Shown one piece after another: positions 18,421 to 30,675 of a stretch of DNA of 64,000 nucleotides. Within the stretch, counting starts at the first letter, position 1. Each line of letters begins with the position of its first letter. The stretch lies in contig JAFKAC010000017.1 in assembly GCA_025766275.1 (NCBI GenBank), positions 930,001 to 994,000 of the forward strand, in the 5' to 3' direction. The translations under genes were made by a program, and so were the position numbers. Under the pieces are notes generated by a model. The model did not search any database. It worked only from the letters and a program-made list of their open reading frames with translations, and had not been told where the DNA came from. The stretch comes from Lactarius indigo (Eukaryota; Basidiomycota; Agaricomycetes; Russulales; Russulaceae).

Positions 18421-19591
18421 GTGCTCAAGCTAGCCTCCACGTGGGGCGGGTTTCCACTTGTGCCACCTGGCGAACATTCTCGTCTTCCTCCGCGAAAATC
18501 ACGTGGCGAACCGCATGGCCCCGTATACTGGCCTACTTCTGACGGTACCTTGTCCGCACCGCAGGATTGGTTGGTTACCCCTTACATTCTCTGCGCTGAT
18601 TTGGATGTGGGACATTCTGAGAAAGGCATAACACGTTCGGGCACCCCCACGGGGAACTGCTCTTGGAAGCCTTGGTTTTGACTTTCGGGGTCGGTCCAAG
18701 AAGGAACCACCCCGATGTACGGTAACTGTATGAATTAAAAAATATAAACATACTGCAGCCCCGTCAGGTACCCCTTATGTGTGTCAGTTGTTCGAAGCTC
18801 TGGTTTCCGTTTCTCCCTGTTTTTGGAGCGCCTTGCCCTAATTCTTGGACCCTTCGGACGCCATAGTGTCTGGCGGTTCATGAATGAATCCGTTGACGAG
18901 CTGGGTTACCTCTGCGTGTAGAGACACTGCCCAAACATCCCGAGCTTCCTTGGGTTCAGGGAGGCGAGAAGCCGCGTTTCCACCCGTGCAGGCCCCTGCG
19001 CGATTCGTAACTTCGTACGAACATCCACTATGATTGAAAACACGTCTCTATGAAGTAGCTAAGGACGCGCGAAGGTGCAGAACGCTAGAGAGAACGAGAA
19101 AGCGAGCACACTGATCTTGAAAGGGTTCTGAAGCCCAGAGAGAAAGGCGCTAAGACTAACGAAGTAGATACAGGAAGTATTGGAAAACAGGGAAGTAGGT
19201 CTAAAGTTAGAAGGGAGTCCAGAGAGCAACCAACGAGGTCGTAATACCAGAGGAAAGGGTACTAAAGTCGTAGAAGCCTCATCGGGCGAAGCGCGGAAAA
19301 GTCCGGTCCGCCTGAGCGACCATACGGGAAAAATGGAAATTGAGCCTCAGGATTCAGGAAGGACCCGAAAAGTGATGAGTTCGACAATGCGCACGCCAAG
19401 CGGTACAGTACCTGCAGTTGACAGATGGTCGTTGGCGTGAATGTATATATTGGAATATCCAGTGGCTGCCGTTTTGACCCTCGATAATGCACATCATCCA
19501 TCGTCCTACAACAATTGCATACAAAAAAAAAGAAAGAAAAGACAGAGTCCCTGGATAACATAGAAGGTAAGAAAACAGAAGCGATGATACT
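18421..19591. repeat. Downstream flank of ubiquitin-like paralogue A, shared with 29600-30675
   Basis: There is no convincing gene. Patches match the region 29600-30675 next to paralogue B: AAATCACGTGGC, the GTTCGAAGC block near 18790/30052, and the CAGTTGACA segment near 19418/30560. These show that the duplication that made the two paralogues included about 1 kb of downstream DNA. Confidence 0.55.
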
Positions 19592-21328
19592 TCACTGGAC
19601 TTCCATCCCTCCCCATTCCAGCACGCGGAATAACCCGCTATCCGCTGCTCGCGCAGCGTCGACGCCAACGACGTCCGCCCAGAACCCCGCCCCGTCCGCG
19701 CCCGTGCCGCTGGCACGGGCGCTCGCCGCTTCCCAGAGTCCGAGGTCGCCCACCGGGACACCGCGGAAGAGCATAAACACGCGAGTGACGACATCCGGTG
19801 CGGGCGTGATGCGCATCGGCGCCGCCCGCTCGTACGCGTCCTGCGCGACGAAGCGCAGTGCGATGTAGTCGTGTTTCAGTATGTCTGGGAGCCAATATCT
19901 GTGCGGAAGATCGCCGTCAATTTAATTTTCCCCAGGAAAAAAGAGGGTACGCAACGTGATGAATGATGTGCGTGCCTCGGTGTGCAGCGCGAGTGCCTTG
20001 AGCACCACATCTAGATAGCCGGGAACTTTGCTTGTTGGGAGAAGGACCGAGCTACCCGGGTTTACGGACGGGCGTGCGGGATCAAATGTATCTATGTCCA
20101 CTATGGGCGACGTGGCACGGGAGGCGCTCGGTGTCACAGGATGTGGGGTCGCGCTATGGAAAGAGGAAAAGAAAAAGATGGTTTAACTACATTGGATCAC
20201 GGAGCAACTGAGGTCTCACATCGCTTCCCAGTATAGGTAAGATACTTCCATCCCCGAGGTCTTGTCGAATAGCGTGCCATTGGGCTCCGCTGCGACTGTC
20301 CAAGTGAGGGACTGGGCCGTGTGAGGCTCTCCCGGTGGGATGGTAGTCTGCGGCGGAGGGTGGACCGCGGAAAAACGCCAGGAAGGTACTAATGCGAGCT
20401 CTACGGTGACATCCGCGAAGTTCGATGGGGGGTAGAGGTAGATCACAGGCTTTCTGCAACGCCTTCGCGGACTCGGCTTTGGGCTGAGCGAGATGGTGTC
20501 CCCAGAGACAATCCCATAGTCAGAAAAGGTCCGGTCGTTGTTCAGGAACGAATTCCCGAAAGTGAGATCGCTGTTAGATGCCGAATAGCCTTCTTTGGGG
20601 TCGATGAGCTCGTAGACACGGGAGACCTTTTTCCCGAGTAACCCAACCTCGCCGATGTCAACAGACGCGGGACTGGGACTGAAGTGTGCTAGAAACGATA
20701 TGTTGATGGCCTGAAGCACGTTGCTGGACTGTTGAGCTTCGGACTGGACCGGAGAGTCGCGTCGTATCGAAGGCAACCTGAAGAAAGAACGGAGTCCCTG
20801 CCGGGATGGTTGGGGAGTAGGGTGAGGGGGCAGAGGTGATGATAAATTAGGGGGGGTCTTCGACCCAGGAAGATGCGCTTTGGATGAGCCGGGCGAGCCG
20901 CGGACTGTCGTGCCATCGCAAGTACTCTGCATGTCTAAAAAAGATAAATTCTCATCACTTATTGTCACAGGTACATTTCAAACCGCGATATACCTGACTC
21001 CAGAGCAATCGTCACTGTGTGCACTACATGGCAAACGTTCGTCCAAGTTTCCGGCAAGAGTTCTACGGGCTCAGTGTCGGGAGATCCGGGGATAGGCGCT
21101 ACTAGAACAATATCGCCTGCAGAAACATCCTGCAGGGAGGGAAAGGTGCGTCGGGCGACGGCAAGTAGGCTCTATCCATAGATGCGATCAATGCTCTCGC
21201 TAAGCGCAGACAACACGAGACATGCAAATGGCACGGCTTACCTCGTGATTGAGGCAGTGTTCACGAATCACGGCGACACTCCTACCACTGTACTTGAGGG
21301 TGAGGAGGGTTAGAGGGTCGAACTCCAT
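19592..21328 (-). CDS. Ubiquitin-like-domain protein of unknown function, paralogue A
   Basis: Five exons: 21242-21328, 20994-21171, 20220-20934, 19956-20153, 19592-19898, giving 494 aa. All introns are GT-AG, 57-70 bp except the first. The first two exons form a small beta-rich N-terminal domain (MEFDPLTLLTLKYSGRS), followed by a proline/serine linker. A segment at about residues 195-240 resembles a ubiquitin fold: FGNSFLNNDRTFSDYGIVSG parallels the FAGKQLEDGRTLSDYNI stretch of ubiquitin. The C-terminal half starts with KPVIYLYPPS and ends in FRVLEWGGMEVQ; I recognise it as a conserved fungal unknown, without function. Paralogue B at 30676-32401 has the same exon phases. The ubiquitin-like call is inference from motif similarity. 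Confidence 0.82.
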
Positions 21329-21594
21329 GATGAGGAAAAGACGCAGCCAACTTGACTCACTTATTGCCTTCGACAGGCATAGTCTCGGGAACTCCCGTCG
21401 CGGAGCAGTGTACTTGTATTTGTATCTGTCGTAAGTGTACAGCACGCACAGGGACACCATGGTCCTTATGTATCACGTGTATGCGATGATAACTGGTGCC
21501 AACTGAGCCCGCACAACTTTCATTCTCTTCATTCTCTCCTAGCTGCCTCCTGCGGGCTCCCATAACTGACTAGCTCGTACAAATTGTGGTTAAA

Positions 21595-24500
21595 ATGTCT
21601 CAGAGTTCCCCCGCAGCTACATCCAATTTCCACTCCATCTTCGTTGCTGCCCTGAAAGCATATGAGAAAAAGACGAAGAACGACCTTCTCAAACATCCCC
21701 TCGCGGCACAGCTACAATCCTGCAACTCTTCCGCCGACATTCTTGCCCTTCTCCGCGACAAAGTTGAAGAGTACGATCAGTCTAAGAGTCGCGATGAGAG
21801 ATTATCAAGTTGGCTGAATCCGACTATCAACGTCCTCTATGCCTTCTCCGCGACCCTGGGCGAAGGTGTTGGACTAGCAAGTCTCGACTGATCGATATCT
21901 CTTCTATTCGGCCCTAATCATTTTCCTAGATTTTCTCACCCGCCAAAGTAATCTCGGCAGGCGTCGGGGTCTTACTCTTGGTAAGTGTCGTCCTTGGTCC
22001 CTGCGTAGAAAAATATTCAACATCGGTGTCGGTCAGGCCGCCAAGGACGTTGACGCGAGCCGAGAAGCCCTTGTCGATATCTTCGAGCGTATCGAATACT
22101 TCTTCAAACGCCTTGAGTCTTACGCAGAAGTCCCACCAACTGATGCGATGACTGACATCATTGTGAAGATAATAGTGGAAGTTTTGAACATATTCGCGAT
22201 TGCGACGAAGGAGATAAAGCAGGGTCGAGCCAGTGTGTTTCTCCCTGGAAATACGTGAATGTAGGCTAATCCAAGGCTAATTTATGTTCAGAAAGATATC
22301 TCAAGAAGCTCGTTGGAAGGAAGGACGTGGAAGACGCACTAAAGAGATTAGACAAGTTGACCCAAGAGGAAGCTCGCATGGCGGCTGCGCAGATCCTGAG
22401 GCTCACCCACAGCGTCGAACATACAATCAAGGGTGTGGACAGCAAGATGGATGCCGTCTTGAGCGGTATGTCGAGCGCATTCGCTACTCATGGACCTATC
22501 ATGATTGCGCTTATGTTGGCTAGACGGAAAGGATGCGAAAGTGGTCCTACAGCAAACTTCGGACGGCATAGATGACGTCAAATGTTAGTGATCAAACCCG
22601 TTCGCTACTGGTGCTGGTCTAACCTTCTAACAGGGAACCAATTGAGAGAGAGCCTTAGAAGATGGGTTACCCCTCCAGATCCATCAACGAATCACAACAT
22701 CGCATGTGACATTCACCATGGGGGAACGGCCGAGTGGTTCTTTCAAGGTAGTATCTTTGCGGAATGGAAGTCCGCTGGCTCTCTCTTGTGGGTCTACGGA
22801 AAACGTATGCTCCTCCAGTCTTCCGTAATCAATTCCTGATTACCATCTACTTTCTTAGCCGGCTCTGGCAAGAGCATCCTTTGGTTCGTTATCACGCAAC
22901 GCCTTCTGTGTGACTCAATGAACTTACATTATCCTCTAGCTCTACAGTCATTCAAGACGTCTTGACTCTACGGGAGGCAGGATTGGCTTCTATGGCGTAC
23001 TTTTATTTTGACTTCAGGGACCTCGATAAGCAACATCGTCGCAACCTCCTCCCGTCCCTCCTCATCCAGCTCTCTGCTCAGTCACGCTCTTGTTGCGACA
23101 TCCTCTCCCGCCTCTATTCTGCATACGACAATGGCGCACAGAAGCCCAGCGATAGTGTAATGACCCAATGTCTCAAGGATATGCTCATGATCCCCAATCA
23201 AGGCCCCGTTTACATTATTTTGGATGCGCTCGACGAGTGTCCAAACTCGTCCGGAATCCCATCACCTCGTGAACAAGTCCTTCGCCTTGTCAAGGAGCTT
23301 ATCGAACTTCGCTTACCACATCTCCATATATGTGTCACGAGCCGTCCCGAATTTGATATTCGAGCCACTCTTGAACCTTTGGCGCTTCACTGTGTGTCCC
23401 TTCATGATCAAAGTGGACAGAAGAAAGACATCGTCGACTACGTGAATGCCGTGGTTTACTCTGACTCCGAGACGATGATGAAGAGGTGGCGAGATGATGA
23501 TAAGAAGATGGTTGTCGAGACCCTGTCAGAGAAGGCGGACGGAATGTAAGCGCGTCATCCTAACTTCATGATGGCGGCTCATGTGTCGAACCAGGTTTCG
23601 ATGGGTGTTTTGTCAACTAGATGCGCTGCGACATTGTCTCCCATCAAGTGTGCGGCATACGCTAGACGAACTTCCGGAATCGCTAGACGAGACATATGAG
23701 CGGATCGTAATGGACATCAAGAGGGGAAACCAAGCGCATGCTTACCGTATGTTGCAATGCCTGACGGCGGCAATCCGACCACTTTCTGTCGAAGAGCTCG
23801 CGGATCTACTCGCTTTTGACTTCGATGGGGCGAAGGGAGGAATTCCGAGATTGAACGCGGACTGGCGCTGGCAAGACCATGAACAGGCGGTACTTTCAAT
23901 ATGCTCAAGTCTAATCACTATCGTCGGTACCGATGATACCAGGCTTGTCCAGTTTTCGCATTTTTCGGTGAAAGAGTTCTTGATGTCGGATCGCCTCGCA
24001 ATGTCGACGAATGACATCTCCCAGTACCACATTGTACTCGAAGACGCCCACACGGTTCTCGCCCGGGCTTGTCTCGGCGTCCTGCTCCGGGATCCTGTTG
24101 ATCAAGACGCCGTAGATGACGTTTCACTAGCCCTATATGCCGCTCGCCACTGGGTGCGTCATGCGCGGGTCGAGAATGTGTCCCCACGCATCCGTGACGG
24201 GATGCAACGCCTCTTTGACCCAAACAAGCCGTACTTTTCGGCGTGGGTCCGGTTGCATGACGTCGATATGGGATTCGTCCCTGACGATCTCGAGAACAAG
24301 AGGCAACCTCAAGCGGCGCCATTATGCTATGCTGCGTTTTGTGGATTCAATGAGATGGTCACAATCCTTACTCTCGAAAATCCACAGTACGCAAGTGCTC
24401 TCGGCTGTGGTAGTGGGGCGGCAATACACGCGGCATCGCTCCAAGGCCACGTGCAAGTTGTACGGTCACTTCTTCAGTGCGGTGTGGATGTAGATATTCG

Positions 24501-24762
24501 GGGCGTATGGAACTGGACACCACTGCATTTTGCGTCGTGGGGAGGATATGTGGACGTTGTGCAGTTTCTACTCGACCACGGCGCGGATGCTAATTTACAG
24601 GATAGGTACAGTCGCACACCGCTAGCTCTTGCAAGAATCCATGCGATCGCGGACGTTGTTCGGGTCTTACTTCTCCATCATTCGGATGCCAATCGCCAGG
24701 AGACTGAAGACCGGACCTCATTGGACAACGCAGGTCCTGCCAACAGCGATCTTCCCAGGTAG
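21595..24762 (+). CDS. NACHT-ankyrin NLR (STAND) with Goodbye-like N terminus
   Basis: Nine exons: 21595-21876, 21930-21980, 22037-22232, 22292-22465, 22524-22583, 22634-22804, 22859-22883, 22940-23545, 23595-24762, giving 910 aa in one frame. Residues 1-210 match the fungal STAND Goodbye-type domain (YEKKTKNDLLKHPLAAQLQS). The NACHT NTPase has Walker A GKPGSGKS (about 311-318, spread over two splice junctions) and Walker B VYIILDALDEC (about 409-419). Ankyrin repeats start near 765 (APLCYAAFCGFNEMV; TPLHFASWGGYVDVVQFLL). The first intron uses a GC donor (GCAAGT). Such proteins act as intracellular sensors in fungal non-self recognition or programmed cell death. The frame stops at TAG 24760 although ankyrin-like sequence continues in frame, so the C terminus is probably truncated. 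Confidence 0.88.
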
Positions 24763-24918
24763 TGGAGAATGGTAGGAATTCGAACGCCCGTGCATTTGGT
24801 GTCATCTTCGAAGCCCGAAGTCGCGCGTATCTTGCCGGAGTATGGCATAGATGTAGATGCGGAGGACAATGAAGGAAGAACTTCATCGCTTGCTGGCGGC
24901 ATCGGTGGAAGGACGTAA
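24763..24918 (+). pseudogene. In-frame ankyrin remnant beyond the NLR stop
   Basis: Reading on through TAG 24760 in the same frame gives an ankyrin-like stretch (KPEVARILPEYGIDVDAEDN, then EGRTSS) before TAA near 24918. It resembles the next repeat with lost residues, so the NLR once had at least one more repeat. Confidence 0.6.
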
Positions 24919-27900
24919 ACGAGATTCGTGGTTTCTGTCAGCGTATTTGCTACTGTGATGATGACGACGACGACGAACAACCTTACTTTTCCTGTTTCTT
25001 CTCTAGAGTTTTTGTAAATCGCACTAACTACCGACTCTGACCAGATGTTTGTGACGACTCGTATCGAACTAGCTACATTTATGATAGTTGGATTTACGTG
25101 GCCAGTACGAGACGCAGGTTCTCGGGATTAAGCTTGATCTTGTGCACTTAACTACAGTTGTCTTTCGCTCAACTCGATTGCTTTCTCGGACCTGCTTTGT
25201 GAGTCCATTGCTTTGAGCGAACACCTACGTCCCTGACTTGGTGTGGCGGTATCACCCTAATTGAGAACGATTGCAGGGTCACGAACACTTTGACTTCGAT
25301 GACAGAATATAGCTATTCGCGTTGTTGATCTTGTTACTAATTCCTGCTCGACTGGTATTCACTACACTATGTTATATGTCACCTCAACATTGTACTATAA
25401 AGTATACGCGAGCATGCGCGGTTTGTATCCGGGTCCGGGTGTGTCCCAAGCTCTGGAAGGGTCGGTTCTGCCCGCCCATGCTGCAAGACGAGAGGGCCCC
25501 CGGAGACTACTGCGAGCATTGCCAATACAACGATGCTTTTATGATTTGAGCTGCGTATGGGAAGTTCATGTGGTGCAGAATGCCTAAGCTTGCCCCCACG
25601 AGTTAGTCAGGACGAGCTTGAGGACGAGAGTGGGAAAGATAAACGAAGGATATCAGGGCCTCATGAGTGATATTCAAGTGCAACGCAGACTCGGAGTGGG
25701 GCGGAGACCTTGAGCTAGGGATGGCTGCAAGGATAGCCGCCAGAGTTGCTTAGAAATCGAACGTCTTGTCTTGTTGCTTCACGGCGCGAGTCGCGCTGAC
25801 AGAAAGTCAAGAGGTCATTGATGGGAACGGAAGTCCTTGCTTTCTATTCAAAGTAGGTACAGTGGGTTTTTCTTCGTTCATGAGCCGGGAGGAAAGCGTG
25901 GCACTGAGGACTGGATGAGATGAGCCTTAAAGCTGAATGGACGCCGGTGCGAAAGAAGAAACTATCTCTGGTACCCTGAGATTGTTCGGCTGAGAAAGCC
26001 GTCATTGAGTGCCATCCTAAAGAATCTGGTCCGAAAATAGGGGGGAGGAGAGTTTGATACAAGCCAGAGGGCGAACCAAAGGGCGAAAACACAAGAAGTC
26101 AAGTGAGGGGAAGAAGATAGAGTATCCTGGTCATTAATTCTCAATATATCTACGTCTCTAGCCGCAAAGAGCAGCGTGCCACGTGCCAGAGTGGTAACCT
26201 ACAACTCGGCTGCTGGCTTGGAGCTACCACATTTCAGGGACAAGCAGGAGAGCGCAATGCAGTTAGAAAACAGAGCAATAAAAGTGCCACACAAGGCGTG
26301 AAAGGATGAAAAGAGGCTTCCCAAACAAGTCCAAGCAGACGTGTTCACACAGACCTTCCAGGTGATGATGGGCGCTCGGCTGGTACCCGTCCCGTCCCAG
26401 GGCGCTCTCCCCGCACGAGTCAAATCTAGCCCAAATATAGAAACCACATGCCCAGAAGTGCTGATGAGCCCTGACTATGCCCTCGCGTGCAATGAGGCCG
26501 GACGAGAAATGGTCGAAAGATTGCCCGTCCCATCGCTCCTGCCACGCGTTGATGATGCGCCGACGTTGCTGTCGATGATGGCATCAGCGGCGTTCTCGAA
26601 AAAACTGAAGAAGCTGAGGGAGGATAATCTTCGCATCAACTTGACGGAGGCGGCACATATTACTATGTTGTCGTTAACGTTTTGTGAGGACACACACAAC
26701 CTCCCCTTACAAAGAAAAGGGACGCACGATTGTTAACCTTAACGAACCAGATGAAAGGCATTCGGAACCCTACGCATGCATAGCCTATCTCAATAATGAG
26801 GAAGAGTGCTAAGGACACAATAACGATGAGCAGGGAGCCGGGACGAACAGTGAGCGATCGCCTTACAAAGAACAAAGACGATTCCGAAGATGACCCTGTG
26901 ATCTAAGTGGGAGTGATCCAGATTGGAGGACTTGGGATTCGGGGGTCCGGGGAATGGCGGGTGGCCTTGCGGGGGGATTGGGATCGCCAACACAAGGAAG
27001 GGGGTAAGTGCGACAAAGATGAAGAGCGGGACCAACGAGAAAGGTTGAAGGATATTGTGCAATGTGTGCGGCATAATCACGAGGGTGGGTCTCAATACTG
27101 TAAAAGGATAGGGGAAGGGAAGTACTGATCGGAGGGAAAACAAGGTAAAGGAAGGAACGTTTCTCTGTCCTAAATAGTGGAAGTCACCACCCAATCAGCA
27201 CAGCCACGGATTGTACTCGGCATTCTCTTTCATCACGGGAGGTAGAACGACCGACGAAGGACGTCCAGGGACCTAGATTGATGGTACTGCTGCTAAGGGA
27301 GAGATGGGGGACGGCTCCTGGAACGCGATGGGAATAACGACGACTCGGAACCATGAGACAGCACCTGTCCATCGGTTTCAGAACAAGAGGTGGACCTCCC
27401 GTAGGCGCTGGCGCAAAAAAAATAAAATCGACGCACTTCTAAACATGATCATCACAATCGCGCTCATCTTGTTGCTCCACCTTGTCCATACGCACGCACA
27501 GGGTCCTGTAAGAGTGTCCATCGCCCTCGATAGGCCCTAGGGCTCAGCCTGATGCCCAGGAAGAGACATCCTTTCACCCGACAGGTGTGAGTCTCATCGT
27601 CGAGCATTCGTCACTTGGTCTTGAAAGAGTCGTCCTAATTATAGTCGGCGAAAATTCTGCAGACGTCTCCATTTGACACGTCGAAATCTGCTTGGACTCG
27701 GAATTTGCCTAGGTAGATAAGTGCCTTTTCGTGATGTGAACACATTCCCTAAGGTGCGAGGGAGGACCGAGAACTGGCATAAATCGCAAGCTCCACACTC
27801 CCTAGGGTCAGGGCTGACAAAGAGTGAACTCGTACAAAGAATCATGGAATAAAGTACCTTTGCCAGTGTCCCATCGATGTTCCCAGGAAACCTGTAGCCA

Positions 27901-29599
27901 GACTCGGACTTCGACTGCGCCGGAGAAGATCGTCGTCAGACGGAGCTGCCCGGATGTCTTGAGCTGCTTCCGAATCACCGTCGTGAATCGAATATGTATT
28001 TTAAGACTGGAGTAAAAGGGTGAGCGTAGAGACCGAGCAGGAAATTGCGAAGGCCACTTGCTCACTTGGAATACACAGTTTTTGATCCCCTGAAGAGCAT
28101 CGATTTGATGTCTATACGAAAATGAAATGCGAATGTGCGCTCTTCGTGAATACATGGAAGGTTCTGATGTCGTTGTGCCGACGCAGAAAGTGTAGACGCA
28201 TTGCGACGTGTCGAGGTTAGCAAAGATGTTAGAAACAAATGGAAATTTCTTTACTACGACACTGAGTCGATAATAGACGTTCTTGGTCAAGATCCGATTC
28301 GCGGAGTCGCCGTCGATGCCCCGTTAGCAATCGATGACTGATCAACGTCCAACGATCAACCATGGCAGCAGCCGCTGTCGGTCTCGGCTCACGCGCCCAC
28401 ACCCGAGCCACAAATCCCGACTTCCGACTCCGACCAGACCTGACGCACTTTCGCGAGCATTGGGATCTTTCCCCTCACCTTCCTCACCTCATACCCGTGC
28501 CTACGAACTGTCCATTTCCTTGCGAAGGGTTGCACCGGGGTCGTGACAAGAAACCTGCCGTTCCTCTTGGGACTCGGACATAGAAAGCATAGAAACCGAT
28601 TGCCCAAATACGCACCAGCAGTTTCGCATCCTTTAAATATTCTCACTAATTTTGGCCCGTTCTCGTCCCCCATCACTTCCTACTTCGGCCCGTATCCATG
28701 ATGTAGTGAACGACTGTCGTTTTTCGCTACTTCGGTCACATTGAACACGATGACACCTTCCAATCGAACTCCCACCCGAATCACCTTTCTCCGTCTGGGC
28801 CCAGTTGCTCATGTAGCCTAAATGTCTCCACAAAAGCCGTTACTAGCGAAGTAGATGCTTCCAAAAGCCATCCCGATCTTGAAAGCCTCATCTGTCAGAA
28901 AGTGTGGTACTTCCGACTCGGAAACAATGGCTTCAAAATCCTTCCGAATCGCCATCTACAAAGAGTGGCCTAGGGTCGTTTCCCGGTTCTGCTTCAAAAC
29001 CTTTCCTGACTACGGCCGACAAATCGATGCAGAAGTGGCCGCGGCCGTGACCCCTTGGGTCGATATCTACTGTGTTTGCGTGGACCTACTCTACAACCGT
29101 CTTCCCTCGGTCTAATGTTCCTGATATTTTCCCTGTTAACTTGGTTTGCTGGCGAGTCAACGAGACATCGTACCTGTGACAGTCTCCTACATCTCAAATC
29201 CACAGCCCACCCAGTGGCCCCAGTTGTCCTCATTACGAATTACTCAGCTCTCGTTTTGCCCACGTCAGTTCTTCGCTGTTGTTTACCGCTTCCCTCATTG
29301 GGGCCCCTCTTGTCGTTACAGTCTGCTTACCATATGCTTCCTCCTCTTTTCTTTCGTTCACCTCATCGTCTCTGTCGGTTATGTATAAATATGCGGTCTT
29401 CTCTCCCGATGCCGAAATCATCAAGGCATGGAATCTCTGGTATTTTGTCTGCTCGCAGATGGTGTTGCTTGGCCGTTGCGCGGGTGAGCCACTTCATGAT
29501 GGAGCTGTGTCCGGCACGTCTTGTCCGTTTCGGGCACGATGTGCTCCAGTTGACCTTCGCGTCATGCGCAGTGTATTTTCGCTTGTGAGGCTACATCTA
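24919..29599. other. Long gene-poor stretch
   Basis: I find no gene I can defend. There are two weak hints on the minus strand. The first is a short ORF from 27074 to 26790 with a hydrophobic N terminus (MPHTLHNILQPFSLVPLFIF) and a second hydrophobic segment in another frame downstream, possibly a spliced small membrane protein. The second is a terminal-exon-like frame ending at TAG 27635 (IYLGKFRVQADFDVSNGDVC) preceded by an acceptor. Neither joins into a full model. Confidence 0.4.
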
Positions 29600-30675
29600 G
29601 CTGGGTAGCAGACATTTTCGTTTGCGTGCTCTGCGCAAATCACGTGGCAGACTGTTTGTCAAGGACATAGCTCCCGCGCGGTACCGTACTAGTGGTATCG
29701 TCCCACTACTGACGGCATCTCGTCCGCGGGACTGGTGGAGCAGAAGATTAGGCTGGATTCCCTCCTTCCCCATTGCGCTGATTGGCATGTGACGTTCTCA
29801 GAGACCTCAGACATTGACATGGGAGATTCTGCTTGGAAGCGTAGGCCCAGTCTTGGCTTTTGGGGACAGCGTGGATATCTTAGGTTTCCCTCACATCTGA
29901 CTTGGACGAATGCAGAGAAAACCTATGATCCAGCCCTATCAGCCTCCTCTTACTTATCTACCGTTCCTTTGGCTTATATGTACGTTAACAGTATGGATCG
30001 CATAATGAAGCTCTATAACTTCGTCACAATCCTCCTTACGTGTGTCGGGTGTTCGAAGCACTGGTTTGTCTCCCATTGGCTCTGGAACAATTGTTATCCC
30101 GGATCTCTGATCAGCATATGAACCGTTGTGACAGTTGTGGCGTCTAGTGGTACGTGAATGAATACGCGGAGTGTGTACTATGGGGACTTTTGTCCACCCG
30201 ATCCCAGGGAACTGGTTGCTGTGAAAAAATCAACCCGCATTCGACCAAAAAAGGGTTTCTTAGGGAAAGACTCTCGTCTTGGCTATACATGTGGTATGGT
30301 GTGGGGTCGAACAGCGCCTTTGCAACACTCGGGGATTTGAGAATAGACACGGCCTCTCTTCTATCCGGAGCCATTCTTACTGGAATCACTCCACAGTTTT
30401 CAAATTCACGTCATCCTGGTTTGTCCACTGTCTCACTGTTGTCACCTCGGTTGCCACACCCCATGCTGTACAGGGAGGAAAAGAGTTGAGCCGCAGCAAG
30501 GACCTCAAAAGTGGCGAATCTGACAATGGGCGTGCCAACTGGCAGTAATACGGCGCGCGCAGTTGACACATGATCATTGGCACGTAACACCAGAAAGAAA
30601 GAAAAAAACCCAAAGCCCCTGACTAACGGAGAAGGAGATAGGGGAGAGAAGAAAGGCGATAACACTTCACACACC
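29600..30675. repeat. Downstream flank of ubiquitin-like paralogue B, shared with 18421-19591
   Basis: There is no convincing gene. It holds the diverged counterpart of the flank of paralogue A, in the same order (AAATCACGTGGC block, GTTCGAAGC block, CAGTTGACA segment). Confidence 0.55.

Noticed and set aside
26341..26736. 131-codon plus-strand ORF in the gene-poor stretch
   Set aside because: No recognisable motif and no supporting neighbour exons; chance ORF cannot be excluded.
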